This document shows positions 9,701 through 18,964 of a stretch of 64,000 bases of DNA, piece after piece; positions within the stretch are counted from its first letter, which is position 1; each line of letters starts with the position of its first letter. This stretch comes from an uncultured Lachnospiraceae bacterium (GTDB lineage: Bacteria > Bacillota > Clostridia > Lachnospirales > Lachnospiraceae), in contig CACZJZ010000009.1 of the NCBI GenBank assembly GCA_902781655.1, positions 28,583 through 92,582 on the forward strand. The letters run 5' to 3'. The notes under the pieces were generated by a model, which saw only the letters and a list, made by a program, of their open reading frames with translations, did no database searches and was not told the origin of the DNA. Made by a program: the position numbers and the translations under genes.

Positions 9701-12040
9701 GATCACCTTGGTGAGAGAATGATTGTCCTCCCACTGGGCATAAAGAGTGGTGTTCTCGGTTAGATTAACAGTCGCACCATCCGCATAGGAGTCGCCAGTA
9801 CCGTCAGCCGCCGTAGTCCAGTTCAGGAAGTTGTAGCCTTCACGAGTGAAGGTGTTTGCATTCAGCGCCGTATCCTTCTTTGCGGTTACGCTCTGCGGGG
9901 CCATCGTGCCTTCGACCGGGTATTCCGCACTTCCGTTGGCTTCAAAGGTAACCGTCAGCTCCGTGGGTTCTTCGCCGCCCCAAACGCCATTGACATAGTT
10001 AATGATATTGCCAGCGCTTGCGGTCGCGGTTTCCGTATAGGTACCGTCGGCATTGTGCAGCTTGGCAGCGGTGATGGGGATAGTCACCGCACTGCTACCC
10101 GCATTATACTGATAGGTTGCGGTCGCCGTGCCAGGTGTGCCCTGCTGAATGTACTTGCCGGTGCCATTGCTGGAGCAGATATCTGCACCGCCCTTGGTAG
10201 TGTAGATGGCGCCAATAGCCGTTACGTTGCCGTTCACATCCATCTTCGCATCAACCAAGTCGTTATTGGAGCGGTTGTATGCCTTACCAGGCGCATAGGC
10301 CACGGACTTAAACTTGCAGGGACCCCAGACGAAGTTGTCGGAGCTCCATTCGTCGCTGTCGTAGAAATAGATGTTCTTTCCGTTTGCAACCGTCAGGCCA
10401 GCGCCCTCGGCAATATTGACCTGAACGCCCGCCAGCAGAGCGGCATCCTGATTGATGGTCACATTTCCAGACTGGATATTGATGGTAATGTTGTTGGTGA
10501 TAGGCAGTACGTAGCTTGCAGAGTTGACATCCATGCCTGCAAGCGTCAGCGACAACGTGTTCAATGCCGCTTCGCCGTTTACTGTGAATACAAGACGATC
10601 CGTCTTTTCATCGTAATCCTTAGTAAAGCTACCGGATTCCACTTTGAACATACCGGTGTCGCCAATGAAATTAATGGCAGTAGTATATGTGGTGCTCATT
10701 GCATAAACGCCGCTATAAACCTGTTCATTGGCGCCGGCATTCAACGTCAAGGGAACTTCGATGTTTTGTACGAAGTACTGCGAAAATGGGAACACCCCAT
10801 GGCCCATGCCGGAAGATGCGCTGCCGCCGCGGAAGTCTGCAATCTGATAGAATTCGTACACCGTCGCGCCAGATTCCGCCAGAACAGAACCGCTGCCGGA
10901 GATAAAGCCCCATGCATAGAGCTTGCCGCCGTTCTTGACTGTAATGGAGCTGTTATCCGCCATTTTGATATAGCCGTAATCGCCAACGGGGCGTCCCTGC
11001 TGACCGCCGCCAGCTGCAAAATATCTGCCGCCCAAGCTGATCGCGCCATTGACGGTAATGGACGTGCCTTCGCTCATCGTCAGCGTCCGGAATGCCTTAG
11101 ACGCGGGAGTCGTCCGAATCGCCGCAGGAGCATCCGTATACAGCGTTCCCGCCTCATCAAATGGAATCAGAAGTGTAATTCCAGCCGGAATGGTATAGGT
11201 ACCGCTAATGGAGCCATCAGTAGCCAAGGTGATCTTGGACTGGCTGTTTGCCTGTGCATAGGAAACCGCATCGCCCAGATCGTCAAACCGCTGGCCGCCG
11301 GTTTCAAACAAGGCCGCCGTTTTACTTGCGAACCGCGCTGTGATAGTGCAGTCATTTTCAATGTTCAACGCAGCCTTTGCAGACGTGCTGATATATTTCT
11401 CGTTAGAAACATCATACCAGCCCATGAACTGATAGCCCGCCGCCGGGGTCGCCACTACCTGATAAGCAGTCATAGAACTCTGAGTATTGCTGTACTCCTC
11501 GGTAATGAGTTTTCCGTCTACTGTATAAGTACCGTTTTCAGCAGGCACGAAAGTCGCAGTTGCATTGACATCGCTTACCAGAACCACGTTGGTAAGGGTG
11601 ATCTTAGTGGCAGCACTGGTGCTGCCAGACTGGATGTATACTTTAACGCTCTCGTTTGTCGCCAGTTCCTTGGTAAAACTGGCACCCGAAGAAACCTCTG
11701 TACCATCCACCTGAATTTTTCCGCTGTTCTGCTCAATAGAGTAGTCAAAGGAAAGGGTTGCTGTTGTCGACTTCTTATTTGTAATTGTCAGTGTGGATTT
11801 ATAGGATGTATCGCTGCATGTTCCACCCGTGCTGGTAGCTGCGCCGATAATGCTCGTACCATTGGCCGACCAAGCATCATCTGCGTCGCCTGTAAAACTC
11901 AGTCCAATGTTCTCGTCAGCTAAGCCTGTCACTGTACCACTGGTTGCCGCAAACGCTGTCATGGTCACATTGGGTAACAGTGCCATAACCATGCACATGC
12001 AGAGCACAAGCGAAAGGAATCGCTTTAATGTGCTTTTCAT
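6794..12040 (-). CDS. Giant secreted repeat protein: InlB-type repeats, Cys-rich repeats and choline-binding-like C-terminus
   Basis: 1748 residues. Residues 1-31 form a signal peptide ([13 protein letters not shown]...TAFA, cleavage before ATSG). Residues about 35-690 are extracellular beta-rich sequence of unknown fold, including one short MGWYD-type repeat. Two InlB-type (Listeria-Bacteroides) repeats ending TLYAQW lie near 695-770 and 1207-1283. Between them (about 783-1143) are nine units of about 41 residues built on [19 protein letters not shown] and ending ATGH. From about 1284 to the end are aromatic [12 protein letters not shown]-type repeats resembling choline/glucan-binding modules. 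No sortase motif is present, so attachment is probably non-covalent through these repeats. The start overlaps the Lgt-like gene stop (ATGA). Role in adhesion or polymer binding is inferred. Confidence 0.85.
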   Translation of the reverse strand: MKSTLKRFLSLVLCMCMVMALLPNVTMTAFAATSGTVTGLADENIGLSFTGDADDAWSANGTSIIGAATSTGGTCSDTSYKSTLTITNKKSTTATLSFDYSIEQNSGKIQVDGTEVSSGASFTKELATNESVKVYIQSGSTSAATKITLTNVVLVSDVNATATFVPAENGTYTVDGKLITEEYSNTQSSMTAYQVVATPAAGYQFMGWYDVSNEKYISTSAKAALNIENDCTITARFASKTAALFETGGQRFDDLGDAVSYAQANSQSKITLATDGSISGTYTIPAGITLLIPFDEAGTLYTDAPAAIRTTPASKAFRTLTMSEGTSITVNGAISLGGRYFAAGGGQQGRPVGDYGYIKMADNSSITVKNGGKLYAWGFISGSGSVLAESGATVYEFYQIADFRGGSASSGMGHGVFPFSQYFVQNIEVPLTLNAGANEQVYSGVYAMSTTYTTAINFIGDTGMFKVESGSFTKDYDEKTDRLVFTVNGEAALNTLSLTLAGMDVNSASYVLPITNNITINIQSGNVTINQDAALLAGVQVNIAEGAGLTVANGKNIYFYDSDEWSSDNFVWGPCKFKSVAYAPGKAYNRSNNDLVDAKMDVNGNVTAIGAIYTTKGGADICSSNGTGKYIQQGTPGTATATYQYNAGSSAVTIPITAAKLHNADGTYTETATASAGNIINYVNGVWGGEEPTELTVTFEANGSAEYPVEGTMAPQSVTAKKDTALNANTFTREGYNFLNWTTAADGTGDSYADGATVNLTENTTLYAQWEDNHSLTKVINKKDATCTEDGYTGDTVCAICGKEITKGEAIEAKGHIEAIDAAVEPTCTEPGKTEGKHCSVCNEVLIAQEVIPATGHKEETIPGKEATCTDTGLTDGTRCSVCGTVIKAQEEIPAKGHSWNEGEITTSPTCENAGVKTYTCTVCNATKTEAIDATGHTPVEVAEQPATCTEAGHKAGTKCSVCEAILSGMEEIPATGHTEVIDAAKAPTCTETGLTEGKHCSVCNTVLVAQEEIPAKGHTEVIDPAVEPTCTEPGKTEGKHCSVCNEIIVAQTEIPAKGHTEVIDAAKAPTCTEPGLTEGKHCSVCNEVIVKQEVIPATGHKPEIRNAVEATLTTPGYTGDTYCSVCNELLKQGKEIPKTGAHITWVIDGEVVAEEDYLKGTMPSFKDSTDKAPDDNYRYTFTGWSPEVVVAEEDATYTAQYSASARVFYTITFNANGGEGSMEPQRFEVGVDTALNTNAFTREGYKFIGWNTAADGSGATYADEGAILELTGDMTLYAQWQFWNGWLKDANGKQYYKDGELQKTGWTVIDGETYYLDTETGYAATGITTLIPNGATETARCVFDAEGVFQSDVTGVYSVGEDTYWLNSGIIEEEAGLKRVVKENGTVNYYYFAVQKNLEEREGLTLSAAVKSTVLNGKDCWLHKTNGLALPEWGYYFDENGVILHDEDTSKNGILKDGEDLFYYVDGIKAPAGMIKIGDDYYYANSKGQLIVNQTYYCSRMNGLMEEGTYAFDAEGKLIQGATDKNGIVKDDDGVLRYYVNGKVTYVGLIEIDGDFYYVRSNGEVVTDCVYWITWTHGLKEAGYYTFDENGKLTGTPKNGIVEEDGVLHYYVNGKLTYAGLIKIGDDYYYVNSKCEVVRDCDYYISWTHDLMPQGRYHFDADGKLTGSVAPLKNGIYEEDGSLYFYRNGERAYAGLIQIDGDYYYVRSTCEVVHDRSYYVYWTHGLMPVGYYNFDSAGRMILNSETE
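8610..9700 (-). repeat. Nine Cys/His-rich repeat units inside the 1748-residue protein
   Basis: Nine units of about 41 codons, each TCT-x(9-12)-CSVC-x(14)-ATGH or close. Several neighbours are almost identical in sequence (8750-9080 and 9490-9560). Every unit except the last (TLTTPG) offers Cys, a CxxC pair and a His. The near-identity makes the tract prone to copy-number change by recombination. Confidence 0.85.
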
Positions 12041-12708
12041 TTCTTTATTACCTTCTTTCTTTGATGATTTCTGGCGTTTATTTCTATGTAAATGCTGAGT
12101 CCCGCCGCAAATGCGATGGCTGCCCAGACATGAGAGAGATGGAACAGCATCCCCGTAGAGGACGTCCGGAAGAATTCATCAAGAAAGCGGAACGCTCCAT
12201 AGGATGCCATATAAAGCGGATAAGTGCTGCCGGGGTTCTTGCTCTTTTTCACTCTGGGAACGAGCAGAATCAACATCACAATGTAATAGAGAATCTCAAG
12301 TTCCCTCGTGGGAAAGTGAACGTGCGTTCCCGGTATAACTAAGCCGGAGCAGCATCCAGCGACGATGCAGTTGACCCGAGCACACATCAGTGTAAAAAGC
12401 ATACACGGAGTAAACACATCGCACACTTTGCAGTAAGGCCGCTTGGTAAGCTTGGCTCCCAGCCAGTAGGCTGCCGGCATAAAAAACACACCGCCAAACA
12501 GGCTCATGTTTCCTATGTCACCGCTTTCCAGAAAAGCAAAGACTTTCACACTGCATACGCCGATAGCAGTATGCAATACTGAAAGGATCAGTACGGCATA
12601 CCATTTCATTTGGAGCTGTCGCCGCATCCTGTACAGCCAGAACACATTGAAGATAGTTCCTGCTGTTAGTAACAGATATAGTGAATTCGTTTGAAGCCAT
12701 GACATCAT
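12037..12708 (-). CDS. Lgt-like (prolipoprotein diacylglyceryl transferase family) membrane protein
   Basis: 223 residues with about seven hydrophobic segments. The stretch MSLFGGVFF followed by [14 protein letters not shown] and FPTRELEIL matches the short Lgt-related proteins often found in polysaccharide loci, not the housekeeping Lgt: the catalytic-region Arg of the RxNC motif and the Glu after PTR are present, but the usual HGGLxGG box is reduced. Its start (ATGATG at 12708/12705) overlaps the upstream membrane gene stop, and its stop overlaps the start of the giant secreted protein, so all three are translationally coupled. The substrate may be something other than prolipoproteins. Confidence 0.68.
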   Translation of the reverse strand: MMSWLQTNSLYLLLTAGTIFNVFWLYRMRRQLQMKWYAVLILSVLHTAIGVCSVKVFAFLESGDIGNMSLFGGVFFMPAAYWLGAKLTKRPYCKVCDVFTPCMLFTLMCARVNCIVAGCCSGLVIPGTHVHFPTRELEILYYIVMLILLVPRVKKSKNPGSTYPLYMASYGAFRFLDEFFRTSSTGMLFHLSHVWAAIAFAAGLSIYIEINARNHQRKKVIKK

Positions 12709-12986
12709 CTTTGCACCTTCTTCCGGCTATGAGAACTCTGCTCTAAGCAAATAGCCAAATAGAACAAATTTAGAAGTAGCACTATTAAGCCACAAACTGC
12801 CACAAATACAGAACTCTGCATATTGGATAGCCATGCAAACAAATCTCCCAAGAGTTTCAGTACCCCGACAGAAATTCTTCCTTGGGGTGCAATTTGCTTT
12901 GCGCACAGGACGTACTCAATTGCCATAATGAGATCTATGGCAAAGACCGAAATTCTTTGTCCATCGACATTAGGAATACGGAACAT
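12705..12986 (-). CDS. Small membrane protein, probably the C-terminal half of a TGA-interrupted gene
   Basis: 93 residues with two or three hydrophobic segments (IDLIMAIEYVLCA, VFVAVCGLIVLLLNLFYLA) and a basic tail. Four codons (GTT CTA TAT GGA) upstream of its ATG, in the same frame, is the TGA that ends the 12999-13274 reading frame. The two frames together would encode one membrane protein of about 189 residues. No good ribosome binding site precedes this ATG, which supports the view that it is not normally initiated alone. The stop overlaps the Lgt-like gene start. Confidence 0.5.
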   Translation of the reverse strand: MFRIPNVDGQRISVFAIDLIMAIEYVLCAKQIAPQGRISVGVLKLLGDLFAWLSNMQSSVFVAVCGLIVLLLNLFYLAICLEQSSHSRKKVQR

Positions 12987-12998
12987 TCCATATAGAAC

Positions 12999-13274
12999 TC
13001 AGATAAATACAACAATTAAGAGCAAGTACTTCTTGCGTTTACCCTTTTCTAAAAAACGAACATTATGAACAACAATGAGGACATCCAATCCCGTCCACAG
13101 CACATGCCCATAAAAACCTCTCGAAAGCAGCAGCGCATTAATCTCCCAAGCAAAATTTAAACTTCCTGCTATCAACGGCATAAGCAATAGATGGGATTTT
13201 CTATTTTGAATTCCGCACAGAACAATGATTACATATGCCAATGTCCAGAAAATTACTGTTAAGTGATTAAGCAA
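12999..13274 (-). CDS. Membrane protein, N-terminal half; ends at an in-frame TGA
   Basis: 91 residues, three hydrophobic segments. The motif LNFAWEINALLLS followed by GHVLWTGLDVLIV recalls the WE and D positions of small seven-helix proteins of the transmembrane terpene-cyclase type, a resemblance by eye only. The start appears to be TTG at 13274 behind a GGGGG run; no ATG fits. The frame stays open after TGA (12999-13001) into the 12705-12986 frame. It could be a broken gene, a readthrough gene, or a sequencing error. Confidence 0.5.
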   Translation of the reverse strand: MLNHLTVIFWTLAYVIIVLCGIQNRKSHLLLMPLIAGSLNFAWEINALLLSRGFYGHVLWTGLDVLIVVHNVRFLEKGKRKKYLLLIVVFI

Positions 13275-13301
13275 AACATACCCCCATTGAAAGGTTTCTC
13301 T

Positions 13302-13338
13302 CCATGGGGTATGGCGTTAAACGTGCCATACCCCATGG
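13302..13338 (-). terminator. 14-bp perfect hairpin behind the 1692-residue gene
   Basis: CCATGGGGTATGGC (13302-13315) and its exact complement (13325-13338) enclose a 9-nt loop. It lies 10 nt past the stop of the secreted glycosidase gene. There is no T-run on either side, so it may be a processing or stability hairpin and not a classical terminator. Confidence 0.55.
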
Positions 13339-13347
13339 GTTATTCTG

Positions 13348-16300
13348 TCATCTCACCATCTTGCCGTCTGCACCAAAGGTGTAGAATGTGGCAGGCAGCA
13401 GGTTGTTGGTCTTAGATACCCAGTAGCGCTGACTGGTGATGACCTTGCAGTAGCTGTTCACATAGTAGTAATCGCCGTCGATTTGGATCAGACCAGCATA
13501 GGTCTTGACACCGTCCACATAGTAATACAACTCGCCGTCCTCACTGACGATGCCGTTCTTCACCTCGGGATTGGGATCAGGGTTCGGATCGGGGTCGGGT
13601 GTCGGAATAGGCGCATCCGTCATCTTGCCTTCTGCGTCAAAGTTGTAGAATGCAGCGGGGAGCAGATCATTGGTCTTGGACACCCAGTAGCGCTGATTGG
13701 TGATGACCTTGCAGTAGCTGTTCACATAGTAGTAATTACCATCGATCTGAATCAGGCCGGCGTAGGTCTTGACACCATTGACATAGTAATACAGCTCGCC
13801 GTCCTCGCTGACGATGCCGTTCTTCACTTCGGGATCAGGATTGGGATCCGGATCGGGGTCAGGTGTCGGAATGGGTGCATCGGTCATCTTGCCGTCTGCA
13901 CCAAAGGTGTAGAACCCCGCGGTCAGCAGATCATTGGTCTTAGACACCCAGTAACGCTGATTGGTGATGACCTTGCAGTAGCTGTTCACATAGTAATAAT
14001 CGCCGTCGATCTGAATCAGGCCAGCGTAGGTCTTGACACCATTGACATAGTAATACAGCTCGCCATCCTCGTTGACGATGCCATTCTTCACCTCAGGATC
14101 AGGATTGGGATCCGGATCGGGGTCAGGCGTCGGAATGGGCGCATCGGTCATTTTGCCGTCTACATCGAAGTTGTAGAAACCAGCAGGCAGCAGGTCATTG
14201 GTTTTGGACACCCAGTAGCGCTGGTTGGTGACTACCTTGCAGGAGCTGTTTACATAGTAGTAATCGCCATCGATCTGAATCAGGCCAGCGTAGAAGCGAA
14301 CGCCGTTGACATAGTAATACAGTTCGCCGTCTTCATTCACAATGCCATCCTTCGAGGGATCGGGCGTATCAATGATCATGCGGCCATCTTCATCAAAGCT
14401 GTAGAATGCCGGTTCAAAGCCAGTATCATTGGGATAGGAAACCCAATGACGGGTGTTCTTCACTGCCGTGTAGTCTACGCTTCCGAAATAATAGTAGTAT
14501 CCGTCTTCTGCCAAATACAGGCCGTTGCAAACCATGCCGTTGATGGTATAATACGTATTTCCGTTAAGATAGAATAGCCCCGTGTGCTGATATACGCCAT
14601 GGCAGATACCATCTTCTCCAAAGTCGTACCAATAAATCGGGTCATCATGGTTGTCGCGCAGTTTTACATACCGGAGGCCCTCATAGCGATAACCGTCCTG
14701 ATTGAAGAAATACAGATTGCCTTCAATGGTGTACCACTTGCCCTGAACAAAGCCGGGGCCATAATAGTAGCGTTTACCGTGGTCAGTGGCCAGCCATGCA
14801 CCCTTCACCAGTTTGCCGTGTTCAAATTGATAGATTACATTGGGGAAGAAACTGCTGTTTTCACCATCCAGCCCCTGGAAAGTCTCGGGGTCAAAGTAGT
14901 AATAACCGTTGTTGCCATCTGCATCCGTCAGGTTCCACCAACCGGACTTGGCCACGCCGTTGATGGCGTAATACCATGCGCCATCGAATTCAATCAGCCC
15001 AGTGACCTTTCCTTCACAAGCACCGGTTGTCTCATTGAACTGATAGAAATACTCGTTGCTCTCATCGTTGAGGCCAGGAACCTTGTGAATGCCTTTCAAG
15101 GCATTGTTTTCGACGAAGTAGTAGGATGTACCGTTGACCGTTTTCCAGCCAGACCAGGAACCGTTGTCCAGGATGAAACGATCCGTGAAATCCTGATACG
15201 ATTCGCAGTAGAAATGGCCGCCGCAGGGGTGCGTGGTATTCTCCGGCTCCTCATAGGGATAGATCCCATACTGCTCCTGGAAGGAGGTCTGCTTCGCCAT
15301 GTTGTAGAGCGCGTTTGCGCCCAGATAGATGTCGTAGCCAACCGAACCGGAGTTCTCAATGCTCAGGCACTGATTATCATCCCACTGTGCGCCGCCCTTG
15401 GCGGACAGCTGCACGCCGCTGAGGATGCAAATAGGATTGGCCGTATCAGGATCGATGGCCTGGCTCTGCTTGATGAAGTTGCACTTCACAGTGAGCAGAT
15501 TGTTTTCGTCCAAGGATGCGGATGTAAGACGGAAGTAATCATTGGACACCGTCAGGTTGGAGATGTCCACAGCGACATTCTGGTCAAACTGGAACTTCAC
15601 CGTCACCTCAGTCTTCGAGCTTACGCGCTCCGCCAGCTGGAGCAGCAGATCCCAAGCCGTGATGCCGGAAATATCGCCGCCAGCAACCATGGACAGAAGC
15701 GGCTCCAGCTTTTCAGGTACCTTGATCGTCATCATATCCAGTCCGAAGACATAGGTGACATTCATGGGCTGGCTGGGATCGATCACATGATAGCGGTCTG
15801 TCTCGCCATCTCCTCCGGGAAGATATTCCGCATTGGAGACATCTCTTGTCCACGCGAAGGTTCTGTCGCCGCTTGTGGCGTTGTCAAAGTCGAAAATCGC
15901 CTGATTGGCACTGTACATAGCGACCTTGATCGTGGCACTGATGGAGTAGTCCCGCGTGATCATGGCCGTGATGGTCACATTGCGCAGACCGGACGCCTCG
16001 CTGCCGGTAAAGGCAAAGCCGTTATTCGCAGCTTCCACAGTACCCGCTGCGCTGTTGCTCAGTTCAAATGTGATATCGCCTGCGCACACAGCGACGGGAT
16101 TCTCATTATAGGTTGCAATCAAAGGAAGGCGCACCGAGTCTCCGTAAATGGCGTTGATACTCGTTTTGGAGAATTTCAGGCCATTCGGCTCGACCACGGT
16201 AAGCGTCTTGCTGCCGATCACCGTGTCACCGGACAGGAGCTGAATTTCCACGCTGCCCTTCTTGACGGCGGTGAAAACACCATCTTCAGAAACGGTACCG

Positions 16301-18426
16301 ATGGTTTCATCCGCGGACTTCCATGTGATATCGGCAGGGAGTTCCGCCGCGCTGCCGGACACACTGACACCGGAAGCGATCAAGCGGACTGCGGCGCCGC
16401 TCGTCAAGTAATCATAAGCAGAGGTGATCAGGGCATGATCAAACTCCGTAGAGACAGGGGCTGTGGAGACCACCATCAGAGATGAACTAACGGAACGCTC
16501 ATAACCATCCGAAGGACGGTTCACGACCGTGAGCGTATTGCTGCCTTCCTGCTTCGCTACGAAGGTAGTGGAACCGCCACCGTCCAGATTGATTGCGGTC
16601 ACACAGCCTGCGTCCAGCATGATCTGTGCCAGTTCTTCAGCACTGCCGCCGGCGGAGAAGGGTTCCTGACGACCGTCCAGCACCATCAAGACAACCTTGC
16701 CCTCAGCGGTGATACCCACACAGGTGCGGGAATGACGGCTGTTATAATAGTCTGCTGCGCTGGTCACGACGGACTTTCCATCCTTGACCAGATAAACGCT
16801 GCCGCCGACAGCCTCTTGGATTTGGTCTTTATAGGCTGCGTAATCGCTGGAGCTGCCGATCATGGCGGTTCCATCCTTCAGGATCGCAAAGAAGTTTTCA
16901 GAGGCGACACCGTGATATTCGACACCCTCCATGACCAAAGCGCCGCTGGGGGCACCGGTGGTCATGTTGTAAAAGTCTGCATTGACACCGACGACCGCAT
17001 TGTAGTGTTCCACATAGTTCGCCGTGTCGGCCGGATCGGAGTGGCGCTTCTGGGCCGCAGTCATCTGGTCGGATACGCGGGACATGGCCCAGCCCTGGCT
17101 CGGATCGTTGGCATGATAATTGGCGTGGATGCTCACATCATCGCGGGAAATATCAGCGGTCGCAATGTAGTAAACGATCTGCTTGTCGTCCTTGGTCAGC
17201 GCATAGTTGATCGTCTGCGTCACGCCGGGAGCGACCGTCGTCGTATCCGAAGAGAACACAGAGTAGTATGCATCATCCGGCTCCGGGTCGGGTTCGGGAT
17301 CCGGATCAGGGTCGACCGGGTCGGTACCGTTCGGATCACCCGCAAGGTCAAAGAGATAATCTGCAAAAGCGTAGCAGCACGCTTTACGCAGCGTTTCATA
17401 GTTGGAAAGATCGGTCAGAGAATAGGAGCTCTCCAGCGCACCGATCAGGGTATTCCCGGTATAGGTACTCATAACCTTGCTCCGGATACCGTCCTTGGTG
17501 ACCATGCCGCCCAGGCGGTTGGTCAGAAAGTAGGAAGCGCGGCTTGCATCTGTAAGCCCTGCGGTGAAGTAGTTCTCAATGATCGTGCTCAGCGCAACAC
17601 CGCCACGGTTCATCTCCGTTGTGAGATAGAAAGCATCCATATCGCCATAGAGATCCGTATCGGTGAAGGAGTGATCCACACTGTTGAGTGTGCCGTAATC
17701 TACACCGAGGTATCTTGCACGAATGTTGGCGGCAAGCGTATCGACGTCAGTCTCCGTGGTATCCACCTTGTCAGCGATATCCACGTTTTCGGCGCAGTAC
17801 ATCAGATCTGTAATGTCACCGGCCCAACTGCCCATGTCGGCACGAGCCTGAACAACAGCATCCGTCATGCCTTGCACCTTGGCGTAATTGGCCACATCCA
17901 TTGCGCCAAACACATGGCCAAGGTCAACTTTATTGCCATTGGGCAATGTGAAGTTGTTGATGTTCTTCAGCGCAGAGGCCGAAGTGTTGTTCGCGGTATC
18001 CTGCTCGGAAACGTAGGCGGTGAAGGCAGTGTTCTCCTTGCCGCAGACCATTTCCCAAGTGCCGGAGGTATACCGCTCCACGCCTGTACGGATATAGTTG
18101 ATGATCAGCGCATTGGCATTCTCACCGACATTTTCTTCCGTATAGGTCTGGGCATAGCCTTCCAGAACCTTGAAGCAGGAAAGGAATGTCGCATAGTCTG
18201 AAATCTCAGTGACGGCAGATGTGTCATCCACTTGCTCCGATTCCTGGTCTTCCAGTTCAACGGAGACATCCTCGAGTTCAGAAGCAACAGGTTCTTCATA
18301 GTTCGTGGCGGTATCCTCAATTGCCGAGTCATCTGCCGCATACGCTCCAACAGGCAGTAGCGTTGTCAGCAGCATGACGATGACAAGGCACATTGACAGA
18401 TACCTTTTCATTGTTCCTCTCGCCAT
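13348..18426 (-). CDS. Secreted phosphodiester glycosidase (NAGPA/DUF2233) with Ig-like and choline-binding-like repeats
   Basis: 1692 residues. A signal peptide (MKRYLSMCLVIVMLLTTLLPVGAYA) follows a five-residue lead; ATG 18426 has AAGGAG. Residues about 70-370 are unrecognised, and a DPDPDPEPDPEP linker follows. The phosphodiester glycosidase domain spans about 382-652, with GVNADFYN, GVASENFFAI and the signature INLDGGGSTTFV; its relatives remove sugar from sugar-1-phosphodiesters. A BIG2-like Ig domain (about 665-760) and a cohesin-like or beta-sandwich region follow. From about 1110 come aromatic [18 protein letters not shown] repeats, the last four nearly identical and joined by PTPDPDPDPNPDPEV linkers. 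Target: possibly phosphodiester-linked sugars of the polymer made by this locus. No cell-wall anchor motif is seen. Confidence 0.85.
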   Translation of the reverse strand: MARGTMKRYLSMCLVIVMLLTTLLPVGAYAADDSAIEDTATNYEEPVASELEDVSVELEDQESEQVDDTSAVTEISDYATFLSCFKVLEGYAQTYTEENVGENANALIINYIRTGVERYTSGTWEMVCGKENTAFTAYVSEQDTANNTSASALKNINNFTLPNGNKVDLGHVFGAMDVANYAKVQGMTDAVVQARADMGSWAGDITDLMYCAENVDIADKVDTTETDVDTLAANIRARYLGVDYGTLNSVDHSFTDTDLYGDMDAFYLTTEMNRGGVALSTIIENYFTAGLTDASRASYFLTNRLGGMVTKDGIRSKVMSTYTGNTLIGALESSYSLTDLSNYETLRKACCYAFADYLFDLAGDPNGTDPVDPDPDPEPDPEPDDAYYSVFSSDTTTVAPGVTQTINYALTKDDKQIVYYIATADISRDDVSIHANYHANDPSQGWAMSRVSDQMTAAQKRHSDPADTANYVEHYNAVVGVNADFYNMTTGAPSGALVMEGVEYHGVASENFFAILKDGTAMIGSSSDYAAYKDQIQEAVGGSVYLVKDGKSVVTSAADYYNSRHSRTCVGITAEGKVVLMVLDGRQEPFSAGGSAEELAQIMLDAGCVTAINLDGGGSTTFVAKQEGSNTLTVVNRPSDGYERSVSSSLMVVSTAPVSTEFDHALITSAYDYLTSGAAVRLIASGVSVSGSAAELPADITWKSADETIGTVSEDGVFTAVKKGSVEIQLLSGDTVIGSKTLTVVEPNGLKFSKTSINAIYGDSVRLPLIATYNENPVAVCAGDITFELSNSAAGTVEAANNGFAFTGSEASGLRNVTITAMITRDYSISATIKVAMYSANQAIFDFDNATSGDRTFAWTRDVSNAEYLPGGDGETDRYHVIDPSQPMNVTYVFGLDMMTIKVPEKLEPLLSMVAGGDISGITAWDLLLQLAERVSSKTEVTVKFQFDQNVAVDISNLTVSNDYFRLTSASLDENNLLTVKCNFIKQSQAIDPDTANPICILSGVQLSAKGGAQWDDNQCLSIENSGSVGYDIYLGANALYNMAKQTSFQEQYGIYPYEEPENTTHPCGGHFYCESYQDFTDRFILDNGSWSGWKTVNGTSYYFVENNALKGIHKVPGLNDESNEYFYQFNETTGACEGKVTGLIEFDGAWYYAINGVAKSGWWNLTDADGNNGYYYFDPETFQGLDGENSSFFPNVIYQFEHGKLVKGAWLATDHGKRYYYGPGFVQGKWYTIEGNLYFFNQDGYRYEGLRYVKLRDNHDDPIYWYDFGEDGICHGVYQHTGLFYLNGNTYYTINGMVCNGLYLAEDGYYYYFGSVDYTAVKNTRHWVSYPNDTGFEPAFYSFDEDGRMIIDTPDPSKDGIVNEDGELYYYVNGVRFYAGLIQIDGDYYYVNSSCKVVTNQRYWVSKTNDLLPAGFYNFDVDGKMTDAPIPTPDPDPDPNPDPEVKNGIVNEDGELYYYVNGVKTYAGLIQIDGDYYYVNSYCKVITNQRYWVSKTNDLLTAGFYTFGADGKMTDAPIPTPDPDPDPNPDPEVKNGIVSEDGELYYYVNGVKTYAGLIQIDGNYYYVNSYCKVITNQRYWVSKTNDLLPAAFYNFDAEGKMTDAPIPTPDPDPNPDPNPEVKNGIVSEDGELYYYVDGVKTYAGLIQIDGDYYYVNSYCKVITSQRYWVSKTNNLLPATFYTFGADGKMVR
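13350..14350 (-). repeat. Four near-identical ~265-bp tandem repeats in the 3' end of the glycosidase gene
   Basis: Each unit encodes [47 protein letters not shown] and a proline-aspartate linker. The boundaries repeat at about 13611, 13878 and 14141 (265 bp apart). Units two to four differ by only a few bases, suggesting recent duplication or ongoing homogenisation. The first copy in transcription order is more diverged. Confidence 0.85.
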
Positions 18427-18444
18427 GTCAGTTTCTCCTTACAT

Positions 18445-18912
18445 TTATTTTAAATTATCGATCAGATAATTTAAGTCCTCCTGCATTGCGTAGAAGCGGG
18501 TCTGCTCTGTCTCTTCCAAGCCAGAGTCTGCAGGCAGTTCCTCTACATGCAGATAAACATTTCGCTGGGTCCCTGTGTCATCCGTCAGGCAGCCAACAAC
18601 CTCGCTGCTGTCATCACCAATTAAAACCTTGAACAATTCATAGGTTTCTTCTCCGCTCTTGGTTTCAAAGGTAACCGCAATCGTGTTTCCGTTCTGCTCC
18701 TGGCGAATGGTAACATACTCCTGCCAACGATCCGGATAATGCAGATCACCGTAGTCTGTATGAACGACTACATCTTCTGGAATCGTATCTGCAGAAACAT
18801 TATCATTCTGCTCTTCCTGCACTTTGTCATTGCCGCATCCGGCCAACAGGCCACACAAAAGTGCACCGCATAACAAATAGCCTATCAGTTTGACTGGTGT
18901 CTTTCTTTTCAT
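18445..18912 (-). CDS. Small lipoprotein of unknown function
   Basis: 155 residues starting MKRKTPVKLIGYLLCGALLCGLLAGC; the lipobox LAGC places the lipidated Cys at residue 26. The mature part is acidic and soluble, with DYGDLHYPDRWQEYV and a ETYELFKVLIGDDSSEVVG strand pattern. I do not recognise the family. It is placed between licD and the secreted glycosidase, so it is probably a surface-tethered partner of the polymer machinery. The 52 bp between it and licD hold only a small AGGGC/GCCCT hairpin. Confidence 0.8.
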   Translation of the reverse strand: MKRKTPVKLIGYLLCGALLCGLLAGCGNDKVQEEQNDNVSADTIPEDVVVHTDYGDLHYPDRWQEYVTIRQEQNGNTIAVTFETKSGEETYELFKVLIGDDSSEVVGCLTDDTGTQRNVYLHVEELPADSGLEETEQTRFYAMQEDLNYLIDNLK

Positions 18913-18964
18913 TCCATGACCTTCCTTTGTTTTTGATTTTGCTATATTCTTCAGGGCGTATGCC

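Noticed and set aside
6761-9763. 1000-residue open frame on the + strand
   Set aside because: Antisense shadow of the giant repeat-protein gene; no ribosome site, and the minus-strand protein has signal peptide, recognised repeats and coupled neighbours.
10055-11923. 622-residue + strand open frame
   Set aside because: Also antisense to the same gene; composition follows the coding strand's third-position bias.
13350-14350. Tandem repeats considered as a mobile-element tract
   Set aside because: They are codon-periodic modules of one reading frame without terminal inverted repeats or transposase.
14584-18201. Long + strand frames (633 and 489 residues) opposite the glycosidase gene
   Set aside because: Shadows of a gene with clear signal peptide and phosphodiester glycosidase domain.
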